Shown here: positions 7,352-13,738 of the stretch, one piece after another | Layout: the number at the start of each line of letters is the position of its first letter | Numbering within the stretch: the first letter of the stretch is position 1 | NCBI GenBank assembly: GCA_947167635.1 | Contig: CAMVIT010000055.1 | Coordinates: 1 to 16,624, forward strand | From: F23-D06 sp947167635 | GTDB taxonomy: Bacteria > Bacteroidota > Bacteroidia > Bacteroidales > WCHB1-69 | Reading direction: 5' to 3' | Length of the DNA: 16,624 nt | Made by a program: the position numbers and the translations under genes | The notes under the pieces: generated by a model | Databases searched by the model: none | What the model was told of the DNA's origin: nothing | What the model saw: the letters and a program-made list of their open reading frames with translations, nothing else

Positions 7352-8458
7352 ATGAAAAGAATCCTTTGGACTTTGATTTTGTGCGCTTCCTGTCTGCTGT
7401 CGAACGCACAACAGAACGTATATAAAATGCCCGTCGGCGACAACACGACCATCAAGGGACAGTCGTTTTGCTATATGCTGCCCGCCACCGGCTTCCAAGT
7501 AACCCTTTCGGTGACCAAAGTACGCGAGATCAAGGGCTACTATGCCGACCATGCGGAGAGTCTGCTGGGCCTCAACAACGTCATCCAAGAGAACCGCACC
7601 TACTACAAGGTGAACGAGGTGGCCCTCAAGCCCGTGCAGATGCCCGACACCTCCCAGGCTTACCTTGTGGAGCTTTCAAAAGCACAGGCCAAGGCCGGCT
7701 TTCTGGAGAAGATGATCTGCTGCAAAAGACACTATCCCGCCTCCTCCAACGCGATGCAATGGTACACCACCGCCTCCACCTCCATACCCGATTTCTTCAA
7801 AAACTACGCCGAGCTGTCCTATTCGGAACAGGAGGACTCCTATCTGGAAACCAAAATCATCGACGGTGTGGTGACACAGGTGCCCGCCAACAAGACCAAG
7901 AAGGTGTCCAAAACCAGCAGCCAAAAAGCACAAGAGGCCGCCGATGCCATCAGCAAGAGCCGCAAAGACCAGTACAGCCTCGTGGCAGGCGAACAGGAAA
8001 CACCCTACAGCGAGGAAGCCCTTTCCCGCATGCTGCAAGAACTCAAGCAGTGGGAGGAAAACTATCTCTCACTCTTCACCGGCCTGACCCTCGAAGACGA
8101 GATCACCTACACTTTCTGCGTCACCCCCGACCAGTCGCTGTCCTGCCCCCTCTTCGCCTTCGACCCCGCCACGGGAGTCTCCTTCGACAACCTCACGGGC
8201 GACAATGTCTATCGGCTCGTCCTCGGCCCCACGGCTGAATTCAGTCCCATTGCAAACGAGGTTGGCAGCATTCAAGCCAACTCCAAGAACAACGGCTATC
8301 GTATCCGTAGCACCATTCCCATTCAGGTGATGATGACCTTCCAGGGCAAACGGATCCACGATTTCGGCTTCTTTGATATGAGCCAATACGGTCCCATCCA
8401 GATTCTGCCCGCCCATTTCGACGATTTCGACATCCACAAATACGGTTTCATCTTCTAA
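7352..8458 (+). CDS. Secreted DUF4831-family protein
   Basis: This 368-residue protein starts with a clear signal peptide (MKRILWTLILCASCLLSNAQ), so it is exported to the periplasm or outer membrane. The mature protein begins QNVYKMPVGDN and includes TGFQVTLSVTKVREIKGYYA and LPAHFDDFDIHKYGFIF, which I recognise as DUF4831, a family largely confined to Bacteroidota. Length fits that family. A Lys/Ser/Ala-rich stretch near 185-205 is probably a linker. The function is unknown. It lies 47 bases after the zinc peptidase and 6 bases before the lipoprotein gene, consistent with one transcript. Confidence 0.82.
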   Translation: MKRILWTLILCASCLLSNAQQNVYKMPVGDNTTIKGQSFCYMLPATGFQVTLSVTKVREIKGYYADHAESLLGLNNVIQENRTYYKVNEVALKPVQMPDTSQAYLVELSKAQAKAGFLEKMICCKRHYPASSNAMQWYTTASTSIPDFFKNYAELSYSEQEDSYLETKIIDGVVTQVPANKTKKVSKTSSQKAQEAADAISKSRKDQYSLVAGEQETPYSEEALSRMLQELKQWEENYLSLFTGLTLEDEITYTFCVTPDQSLSCPLFAFDPATGVSFDNLTGDNVYRLVLGPTAEFSPIANEVGSIQANSKNNGYRIRSTIPIQVMMTFQGKRIHDFGFFDMSQYGPIQILPAHFDDFDIHKYGFIF

Positions 8459-8464
8459 ACCATC

Positions 8465-8980
8465 ATGCACGAAAGACCTCGAATCAGCACTCCGGTCGCA
8501 GTATTACTGCTGGCCGCCTTGTTCTTGCTGTGCAACTGCAAGAACCACAGCCAAAACAAGCTCAAACGCGACATGAAGCCTTTGGCCGAAAAATATCTCC
8601 AAGAGGAGAACATCACGGGATACAAAGACCTGACCATCGAATGTGTGGACACGGTTACGGAAATAGGATACGCCCAAATGACGCTCGAAATGCTGCGCGG
8701 CATGGAGTACGCCTATGAGAATGATTATCACCACGTTACTGACGAGAAAGAATCCGATGCATTATATCATATATTGTTAGATATCGAGCGGATCACAAAT
8801 GAAAGCGAGGAACTTCTCAACAGCGGTTCGCTCAGCAGCGAAAAAATCTTGCTCTACATGGTCACAAGCTCCTATCAGACAAGCGAAAATCTGAAGAAAA
8901 CGTTCTACTTCATGGTCAATCCCGACAAAAAAAGCCTGCACACGGTGGATCCATTCGGGGAGAATCTCATCCTACAATAA
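8465..8980 (+). CDS. Small putative lipoprotein, unrecognised
   Basis: This 171-residue protein has an N-terminal hydrophobic segment (about 11-23) followed by LCNC, so C25 is a plausible lipidated cysteine. Asn at -1 makes the lipobox atypical. The remainder is acidic and mostly helical in character, with ECVDTVTEIGYAQMTLEML near the middle and YFMVNPDKKSLHTVDPFG near the end. No family is recognised. It starts 6 bases after the DUF4831 stop and 22 bases before the radical SAM gene, so it belongs to the same unit and may work with the DUF4831 protein in the envelope. Confidence 0.7.
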   Translation: MHERPRISTPVAVLLLAALFLLCNCKNHSQNKLKRDMKPLAEKYLQEENITGYKDLTIECVDTVTEIGYAQMTLEMLRGMEYAYENDYHHVTDEKESDALYHILLDIERITNESEELLNSGSLSSEKILLYMVTSSYQTSENLKKTFYFMVNPDKKSLHTVDPFGENLILQ

Positions 8981-9002
8981 TTATACAAAAGCGACGGCAC
9001 CT

Positions 9003-9959
9003 ATGGACGGCATCCTACAATATCCTTGGGGCGATGATCGCCGCTATCACTCCTATACCCATTTTTTAAGACAACGGTTCGGCGGGCGCCTCCTGAAAAT
9101 CCCTGTCGATGCAGGGTTCACCTGTCCCAACCGTGACGGCACATTTGGCACAGGAGGATGCACCTATTGTCTCAACGCCGCCTTCAACCCCTCCTATTGC
9201 GGACGTGACAAAAGCGTCACAGAGCAGTTGGAGGAGGGCAAATCCTTCCACCGGCGACGTAACCGGAAAATTGCCGGTTACCTGGCCTACTTTCAAGCCT
9301 ACTCGAACACCTACGCACCGGTAGGACAGCTGCAAAATCTCTATGAAGAAGCCTTGCGCGTACCTGACATACAAGGCATTGTCATCGCCAGCCGCCCCGA
9401 CTGCCTGGGCGAAGAGGTGCTCGACTATCTGCAGGCGCTTTCCGAGAAGACCCGTCTCTGCGTGGAGATTGGCATCGAGAGCTGTCGCGACGAGACGCTG
9501 CGCCACATCCGTCGGGGGCACGATTTCCATTGCACGCAGGAGGCCTTCAGGCAACTGCATGCCCGAGGCATCGAGTGCGGAGGACATCTCATCTTCGGTC
9601 TGCCGGGCGAGAATCCGGACATCTGGCTGGAGGACATCCGGCTCATCAACAGCCTTCCCCTGCAGATGCTCAAATTCCACCAACTGCAGATCATCCGCGG
9701 CACGGAGATGGAACGTGAACACCAATCCCACCCCGATGCCTTCTACCCTCTCCCCTTCAACACCTATATCGATTTCATCACCACCTACATATCCAGACTA
9801 CGGCCGGACATCGCCATTGAGCGGCTCGCCGGAGCCGTCCCCTCGCGATACCCTGCCACAGCGGGATGGCAAGGCATCCGCTACGATGCCGTCGTGAAAG
9901 CCGTCGAGCAGCGGCTGGCAGAGACAGACAGCCATCAAGGAAAACATTTCTCCCCATGA
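9003..9959 (+). CDS. Radical SAM protein, YhcC/TIGR01212 family
   Basis: This 318-residue protein contains FTCPNRDGTFGTGGCTYC, in which C41, C53 and C56 form the CX11CX2C cluster-binding pattern of the YhcC-type radical SAM family rather than the classic CX3CX2C. Further family marks are the GIESCRDETLRHIRRGHD stretch (about 157-174) and GHLIFGLPGE (about 194-203). Such proteins bind a 4Fe-4S cluster and S-adenosylmethionine. The exact substrate of this family member is not something I can state. Length is typical. The stop TGA overlaps the next gene's ATG as ATGA, so the lipid kinase is probably translationally coupled. Confidence 0.87.
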   Translation: MDGILQYPWGDDRRYHSYTHFLRQRFGGRLLKIPVDAGFTCPNRDGTFGTGGCTYCLNAAFNPSYCGRDKSVTEQLEEGKSFHRRRNRKIAGYLAYFQAYSNTYAPVGQLQNLYEEALRVPDIQGIVIASRPDCLGEEVLDYLQALSEKTRLCVEIGIESCRDETLRHIRRGHDFHCTQEAFRQLHARGIECGGHLIFGLPGENPDIWLEDIRLINSLPLQMLKFHQLQIIRGTEMEREHQSHPDAFYPLPFNTYIDFITTYISRLRPDIAIERLAGAVPSRYPATAGWQGIRYDAVVKAVEQRLAETDSHQGKHFSP

Positions 9960-10837
9960 AGAAGCGAATACTATTCATTGTCAACCCCATAGCAGGACAT
10001 CATCGCAAAGGGTTCTTTTCCCGTTCGGTGAAGACCTTCCTGGATCTCGGACAATACCAATACGAGATTCTGCACACCGAGTATGCCGGACACGGGAAGA
10101 TCCTGGCCGAGCAGGCGGTCAAGGAGGGATTCGACATCGTGGCAGCGGTAGGCGGTGACGGCACGGTCAATGAGATAGCCAGAGCGCTGATCGGGACAGA
10201 AACCGCCCTGTCGATCATCGCCTACGGGTCCGGCAACGGGCTGGCACGCAGCCTGCATCTGCCCCTGCTGCACATCAACGCCATCAAACTGCTCAACACG
10301 GGACACATACACACCATTGACACGGCCCTGATCAACGGCACTCCCTTTGTCAGCATCGCCGGCATTGGATTAGACGCACAAACAGCCTACGACTTCTCCA
10401 ACGACCCGCGCCGAGGCTTTCTGCCGTACGCCAAGTATGCGCTTGAAAACTACATGCATTTCACCCCGCAGACCTACACCCTCACCTTCGATGAGCACAG
10501 CACGCTTGAATGCAGCCCTCTGCTCGTCTCGTTTGCCAATGCCAACCAGTTTGGCTACAACGCCGTTATCGCGCCTCATTCCGACTTGGCCGACGGGCTG
10601 CTGAATGTCTGCATCCTCAACCGTCCCCCGCTACACCGTGCCGCCCTCGTCGCCTCGCAGCTCCTGCTCGAGCGTCTTGACCATTCACGTTACTTCACCG
10701 AAATCAAGGCCGAGCACATCACTGTACATCGTCCCGGACCCGCCGTCGTCAACATCGACGGGGAGCCGGTTATGTTCCCGGAAGACCTCGACATCAGAAT
10801 CATCCCCTCGTCCTTGAGGGTGGTGTTGAAGAAGTGA
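9956..10837 (+). CDS. Diacylglycerol/lipid kinase, YegS/LCB5 type
   Basis: This 293-residue cytoplasmic enzyme of the DAGK catalytic family is expected to phosphorylate a lipid hydroxyl using ATP. The N-terminal VNPIAGHHRKG (9-19), the nucleotide-binding GGDGTVNE (66-73), GSGNGLAR (91-98) and a later DGLLNVCIL are all in the usual order. Length is normal. The substrate may be diacylglycerol, a sphingoid base or another lipid. Bacteroidales make sphingolipids, so the choice cannot be made from sequence alone. The ATG at 9956 is preferred over the in-frame ATG at 9866, which lies inside the radical SAM gene. It is the last gene of the rightward unit. Confidence 0.88.
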   Translation: MKKRILFIVNPIAGHHRKGFFSRSVKTFLDLGQYQYEILHTEYAGHGKILAEQAVKEGFDIVAAVGGDGTVNEIARALIGTETALSIIAYGSGNGLARSLHLPLLHINAIKLLNTGHIHTIDTALINGTPFVSIAGIGLDAQTAYDFSNDPRRGFLPYAKYALENYMHFTPQTYTLTFDEHSTLECSPLLVSFANANQFGYNAVIAPHSDLADGLLNVCILNRPPLHRAALVASQLLLERLDHSRYFTEIKAEHITVHRPGPAVVNIDGEPVMFPEDLDIRIIPSSLRVVLKK

Positions 10838-10888
10838 CATGCCTATAGCATTGCGAGGTGGCTGAAACGCAGGTCGGTTGTAAGAGGA

Positions 10889-10916
10889 GTGAACAGTGAT
10901 CAGTGAAGAGTGATCA
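10889..10916. repeat. Four tandem heptamers GTGA(A/T)(C/G)A
   Basis: The stretch reads GTGAACA, GTGATCA, GTGAAGA, GTGATCA without spacers, an exact 7-base period over 28 bases. It is bounded by non-repeat sequence on both sides. Short heptameric repeats of this sort occur in intergenic DNA of several phyla. No function is assigned. Confidence 0.75.
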
Positions 10917-10960
10917 GAAATTGGGGGATGGCGATGGCATGGTATGCATGGTGTGTGTGG

Positions 10961-11032
10961 TGCAGGCCGTAGGTCTGCAGGTGTCGGTAGCAATGGCGGC
11001 ACACTGACCCAATCGCACGCCGTAGGTGTGCG
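10961..11032. repeat. 72-bp double-hairpin element, copy 1
   Basis: The element opens with TGCAGGCCGTAGGTCTGCA (10961-10979), a 5-bp stem around the loop GCCGTAGGT. It closes with CGCACGCCGTAGGTGTGCG (11014-11032), a different 5-bp stem around the same loop. Between them is TCGGTAGCAATGGCGGCACAC (10984-11004). Copy 2 at 12639-12710 has the same length and orientation and identical hairpins; most differences lie in the nine bases before the second hairpin. The changed stems with a kept loop indicate that structure matters. This copy lies at the outer end of the orphan toxin cassette. Confidence 0.85.
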
Positions 11033-11170
11033 GGCACGGGTCAGGATCCTGCAGGACACGCGGATTCGCGCAGAAAATATCTCCGGCGGGAATCGATGGG
11101 GTCGGTAGACAATATAGGCAGTATTGGTTCATTGGTGCGAAAATTTGATTTAATTCGCCGTCTGAAATTT

Positions 11171-11218
11171 GCGGAGGGTTACTCCTCCTTGTGTAGCCCT
11201 CCCCAGTTCATTTGGGGG
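11171..11218. other. GC-rich hairpin cluster beyond the immunity gene
   Basis: GGAGG (11173-11177) can pair with CCTCC (11184-11188), or GGAGGG with the CCCTCC at 11197-11202. CCCC (11201-11204) can pair with GGGG (11214-11217) around AGTTCATTT. The mutually exclusive stems lie 45-90 bases past the immunity gene stop on the minus strand, where a terminator would be expected, but no T tract follows. Terminator function is only a guess. Confidence 0.35.
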
Positions 11219-11262
11219 TTGTCTGTTTGTTCCCGATAGGTCGCTTAATTCTCTGGATTCAT

Positions 11263-11718
11263 TTAAAGTTCAGTCCTTCGTAGTGGTAGATAATGCTTCG
11301 TTATGAAAAAATAAGGTGTAGTATCAGACAAGTGCAATCTTAAACCTGAACTTTCCACGAATATTTCCTTGAACAGGAGACACTTAAATGAATATGTATA
11401 GGATGCATTTAAGGCTGTAGATTTTAACGTGATGCTATGTCTGCCTAATTGCAACCAAAAGTTTTTTCGTTGATAAATGTATGCATCCTCCTTAAACAAG
11501 GTGTCCTTAATAAACGACTTGTTGTCGATGTCAATTTCAAAATCCACAGAATCTCGGAGAATGGTATATACAGTATCTTCTATAATAAATTGGTTGTCCT
11601 TTAAAACAGTATGTTGGTCAAAAAGTTCACAATATGTGAAACCATTGAAAATTAATGTGTCCACAATAAAATTTCCCTTGCAAAGGAACATACATATTAA
11701 TTCAAATAACAGGAACAA
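11263..11718 (-). CDS. Candidate immunity protein for the metzincin toxin (start disrupted)
   Basis: The open frame gives 151 residues only from a TTG at 11718; the first ATG in frame is at 11691. The same frame stays open back to the toxin stop at 11764 and would encode KKLVRYIVCSAFGLFLLFELICMFL, a typical membrane anchor. An ATG (11762 to 11760) starts 1 base after the toxin stop, but it is out of frame by one base at an A8 run. With A9 the product would be 166 residues beginning MKKKLVRYIVC. The rest is beta-rich and polar (DTVYTILRDSVDFEIDIDNKSF, for example) with no family recognised. Position directly after the toxin makes immunity the best inference. It is AT-rich, unlike the core genes to the left. 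Confidence 0.6.
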   Translation of the reverse strand: MFLLFELICMFLCKGNFIVDTLIFNGFTYCELFDQHTVLKDNQFIIEDTVYTILRDSVDFEIDIDNKSFIKDTLFKEDAYIYQRKNFWLQLGRHSITLKSTALNASYTYSFKCLLFKEIFVESSGLRLHLSDTTPYFFITKHYLPLRRTEL

Positions 11719-11751
11719 TCCAAATGCTGAACAAACAATATATCGGACGAG

Positions 11752-11759
11752 TTTTTTTT
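11752..11759 (-). other. A8 homopolymer at the immunity gene start
   Basis: Eight T on the plus strand read as ATG followed by A8 then CTC on the minus strand. As written the ATG frame ends after about 21 codons (MKKNSSDILF and so on). Nine or six A would join the ATG to the long immunity frame. Candidate for slippage, phase variation, mutation or sequencing error. Confidence 0.7.
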
Positions 11760-11763
11760 CATA

Positions 11764-12765
11764 TTACGGTCTGTTTATCATTCTAAAAAAAGGAATGGTT
11801 ATTTTTTGGTCATATTGTAAATAATCAACTATTGTAGACAATTGTTTTGAAGTAATGTTTGTTCCCAAGCGGGGACTTCTCATAAGATTAAATAATCCGC
11901 GACTATGTCTCAAACCCATGAGATGACCTATTTCATGTGCTGCTGCCTTTCCTCCATTTTTAGTTATTGCATCTAATGGACCTTTGAATAAGTGAGCATC
12001 AACCCAAGCCTTTCTCCTTCCTATATCATTTACTTTTCCCGAAGCACTCATCACTTTTTCTATCTTTACATCATTTGATAATGTGATTATATGGTCGCTT
12101 TGAGAGATTTCCATTAATGAATTAACAACTTCAAAGTCTGCTGTTGTTGTTACAGGTATGCCTGATTCAGTTACACCTGAAAAGGATGATTCGATCTGAC
12201 TTACAATTTGCTCCTTCGCTTCCGACATATCAATATTCATTCCCGAATTGTTTATGATTTTTCCAGTGATTCTGATATTGTATCGTTCTATCTCCTTTGT
12301 GTCATTTCCATTTGCATCTTTCTTATAAATTGTTTCAAGGACAATCTCTTCCCCATTCGGATCCACCAACTTCACCGGGTTATTTGCACAATAAACGTAT
12401 GGCGAGAACGACGGATATTTCTCACTCATCGGATCGACGCTGAGCCAGATGCTTAAATCGCTGCTGTAATACCGTGCGCCAAAGTAAGATAAGCCGGTTT
12501 CTGTGTCGCGTTCCTTTGCGGAGAAGGTGTAAGTTTCCCCGCTATGTGGGTGTGGGTATTGTTGGAGGTTCCGCCACACGGTTGCTGTCCGCCGTGGCCG
12601 GAAACGACAGGGGGTGTGGCGGAATGGTGCGGCAGGGATGCAGGCCGTAGGTCTGCAGGGCTCGGTAGCAAAGGCGGCACACGAGCACACACGCACGCCG
12701 TAGGTGTGCGGGCAGTTTGCGCGTGTCTGCGAAATCAACGGGCTATATGTGAAGGTGGCGAGCAT
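11764..12765 (-). CDS. Orphan RHS core stub fused to a metzincin-like toxin tip
   Basis: The ORF is 333 codons with three parts. Residues 1-77 are translations of the hairpin repeats (Cys/Pro/Arg-rich, no domain) and may not be a real protein. Residues 79-140, YTFSAKERDTETG through VDPNGEE, match the end of the neighbouring RHS core at 55 of 62 positions. Residues 141-333 are a distinct tip with HEIGHLMGLRH (277-287), the HExxHxxGxxH zinc motif of metzincins, and FNLMRSP (293-298) placed as a Met-turn. So the tip is probably a zinc protease delivered as a toxin. The only in-frame ATG upstream is 12765, 5 bases after the previous gene's stop. The gene lacks RHS shell and delivery sequences, so it may be a silent donor cassette for the full-length RHS gene. 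Family assignment of the tip is confident at the motif level only. Confidence 0.78.
   Translation of the reverse strand: MLATFTYSPLISQTRANCPHTYGVRVCSCAAFATEPCRPTACIPAAPFRHTPCRFRPRRTATVWRNLQQYPHPHSGETYTFSAKERDTETGLSYFGARYYSSDLSIWLSVDPMSEKYPSFSPYVYCANNPVKLVDPNGEEIVLETIYKKDANGNDTKEIERYNIRITGKIINNSGMNIDMSEAKEQIVSQIESSFSGVTESGIPVTTTADFEVVNSLMEISQSDHIITLSNDVKIEKVMSASGKVNDIGRRKAWVDAHLFKGPLDAITKNGGKAAAHEIGHLMGLRHSRGLFNLMRSPRLGTNITSKQLSTIVDYLQYDQKITIPFFRMINRP
12346..12531. repeat. RHS core segment, orphan copy
   Basis: This 62-codon segment is a diverged direct copy of 14187-14372 in the same orientation. The encoded peptides agree at 55 of 62 positions, and the DNA shares runs such as AAATCGCTGCTGTAATACCG. 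Similarity stops right after the VDPNGEE codons, where the tips diverge completely. It gives homology for recombining the metzincin tip onto the full-length RHS gene. Confidence 0.85.
12569..12624. repeat. 11-bp perfect inverted repeat beside hairpin element copy 2
   Basis: TTCCGCCACAC (12569-12579) and GTGTGGCGGAA (12614-12624) are perfect reverse complements with a 34-base loop. CTGTC (12585-12589) and GACAG (12606-12610) nest inside. It lies between the RHS core stub and the 72-bp element. A stacked hairpin inside an apparent reading frame suggests that this frame is not under protein selection. No counterpart was seen beside copy 1. Confidence 0.7.
12639..12710. repeat. 72-bp double-hairpin element, copy 2
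   Basis: It has the same two hairpins as copy 1 (12639-12657 and 12692-12710), the same central block with one change (12662-12682) and the same total length. It lies between the secreted-protein gene and the RHS core stub, at the proximal end of the orphan cassette. It is read through in frame by the orphan toxin ORF, giving the CPHTYGVRVCSCAA and CRPTACIP peptides. Confidence 0.85.
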
Positions 12766-12770
12766 GGTTT

Positions 12771-13355
12771 TTAATTTTTTCCTTTGGATTTCAGCCCGGA
12801 AGATCTAAATATCAGAGGATAGAAAAATAGGTGCATCTCCTCGTCAACGTTATCCAACACGATATTCCACTGGAATAAGGTGGCTAAGATATTGTAATCA
12901 ATAATATCCTTATCACATAATGCAATGCATTCTTCCAACAGCTTGTATTTTGGGCCATTCCAGCTAACGAGACTGTCCACTTTGTGATATTCTCGATTAG
13001 TGCCTGTTACATCAACAGGTATTTCGTTAATAATCACATTGCTTGCCCAATCCGTATATGATAGATTGTTCTGGCGTGTACTGTCTGGCATCCATTTGTG
13101 ATAATAATTGATGAGTGCATCGTTTGACATCATGACTTTACCTTGAAAGTCACCGTCTTTGATGGTGAGATATAGGAAAGCATAAGACTTTACCGCTTGC
13201 CGAATAACTTCTTCACGGCTTCGCCGGTTATTTTGTCTAACGTATTTCCTAAACGATATTTCCCGTCCGAGAATATACTGGGCATTCAAAGATAAGCTTC
13301 CTATGGAGATTAGGGCTATAATGAAAAATGAAGTATAGGCTATGTTTTTCTTCAT
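12771..13355 (-). CDS. Secreted protein of unknown function in the RHS tip module
   Basis: From the ATG at 13355 this is 194 residues with a good signal peptide (MKKNIAYTSFFIIALISIG, then SLSLNAQ with cleavage after Ala). An upstream in-frame ATG at 13373 would add six residues before the signal peptide and overlap the previous gene by 10 bases. The later start leaves an 8-base gap. The mature part is mixed charge with NNRRSREEVIRQAVKSYAFL, WASNVIINEIPVDVTG and NILATLFQWNIVLDNVDEEM. No family is recognised. Its place after the three-TM gene suggests a second immunity or accessory factor for the full-length RHS tip. The AT-rich composition fits an acquired module. Confidence 0.68.
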   Translation of the reverse strand: MKKNIAYTSFFIIALISIGSLSLNAQYILGREISFRKYVRQNNRRSREEVIRQAVKSYAFLYLTIKDGDFQGKVMMSNDALINYYHKWMPDSTRQNNLSYTDWASNVIINEIPVDVTGTNREYHKVDSLVSWNGPKYKLLEECIALCDKDIIDYNILATLFQWNIVLDNVDEEMHLFFYPLIFRSSGLKSKGKN

Positions 13356-13363
13356 ACAATTAT

Positions 13364-13738
13364 TTAAAACCATAAATAGACAAACAGCGTAATTTGCAAT
13401 AGAATTGTTGCAATGGTTTGCATTAAAACTTCTTTCTTAGAAAAAACAAATGAATTCTTATTTTTAATTTTTTTCCCCAACAAGAACATAATCACAACCC
13501 ATAACAATAGAACAATGATTTGGTTATACATCAGAGATAGCGCAACAACTTTCAAAACATCCGAAGGTAATACCGGTGTTGATATTTTTAAAAAGGGGCA
13601 CTTTCTGATGGTCAAGTTTACTAAAAAAGACAACGGATCATAGAGGAATACGACAATGAAATTGAATACAACCAATAAGAAAGCTATGCATAATGATTTA
13701 ATGATAATCCTGGCATCACTGTTGACTTTTTTATTCAT
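13364..13738 (-). CDS. Three-TM protein, candidate immunity protein for the RHS tip
   Basis: This 124-residue integral membrane protein has hydrophobic segments at about 13-34, 62-87 and 105-123, with a basic loop GKKIKNKNSF between the last two. Its ATG overlaps the RHS stop by 8 bases, so expression is tied to the toxin. Immediately downstream small genes in RHS loci usually encode immunity. A multi-spanning immunity protein would fit a tip acting at the inner membrane or periplasm. That is inference. No family is recognised. Base composition is AT-rich. Confidence 0.68.
   Translation of the reverse strand: MNKKVNSDARIIIKSLCIAFLLVVFNFIVVFLYDPLSFLVNLTIRKCPFLKISTPVLPSDVLKVVALSLMYNQIIVLLLWVVIMFLLGKKIKNKNSFVFSKKEVLMQTIATILLQITLFVYLWF

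Larger units (their letters stand above)
10838..11262. other. Gene-free stretch between the lipid kinase and the toxin locus
   Basis: This 425-base convergent intergenic region holds a heptad tandem repeat, the first copy of the 72-bp hairpin element and a GC-rich hairpin cluster, each listed separately. Minus-strand ORFs here (10685-11059 and 10914-11132) only read through the repeats and have no protein-like features. No promoter or RNA gene is seen. Confidence 0.7.

Noticed and set aside
10889..11032. Possible CRISPR array
   Set aside because: The repeats are 7-base tandem units and one 72-bp element. There are no regularly spaced identical repeats with unique spacers and no cas genes.
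10685..11132. Minus-strand ORFs of 72 and 124 codons after the lipid kinase gene
   Set aside because: They translate the heptamer and hairpin repeats, and one runs into the opposite strand of the kinase gene.
10838..12770. Insertion sequence as the carrier of the orphan cassette
   Set aside because: No transposase ORF, terminal inverted repeats or target-site duplication was seen. The bracketing repeats are direct and only 72 bp.
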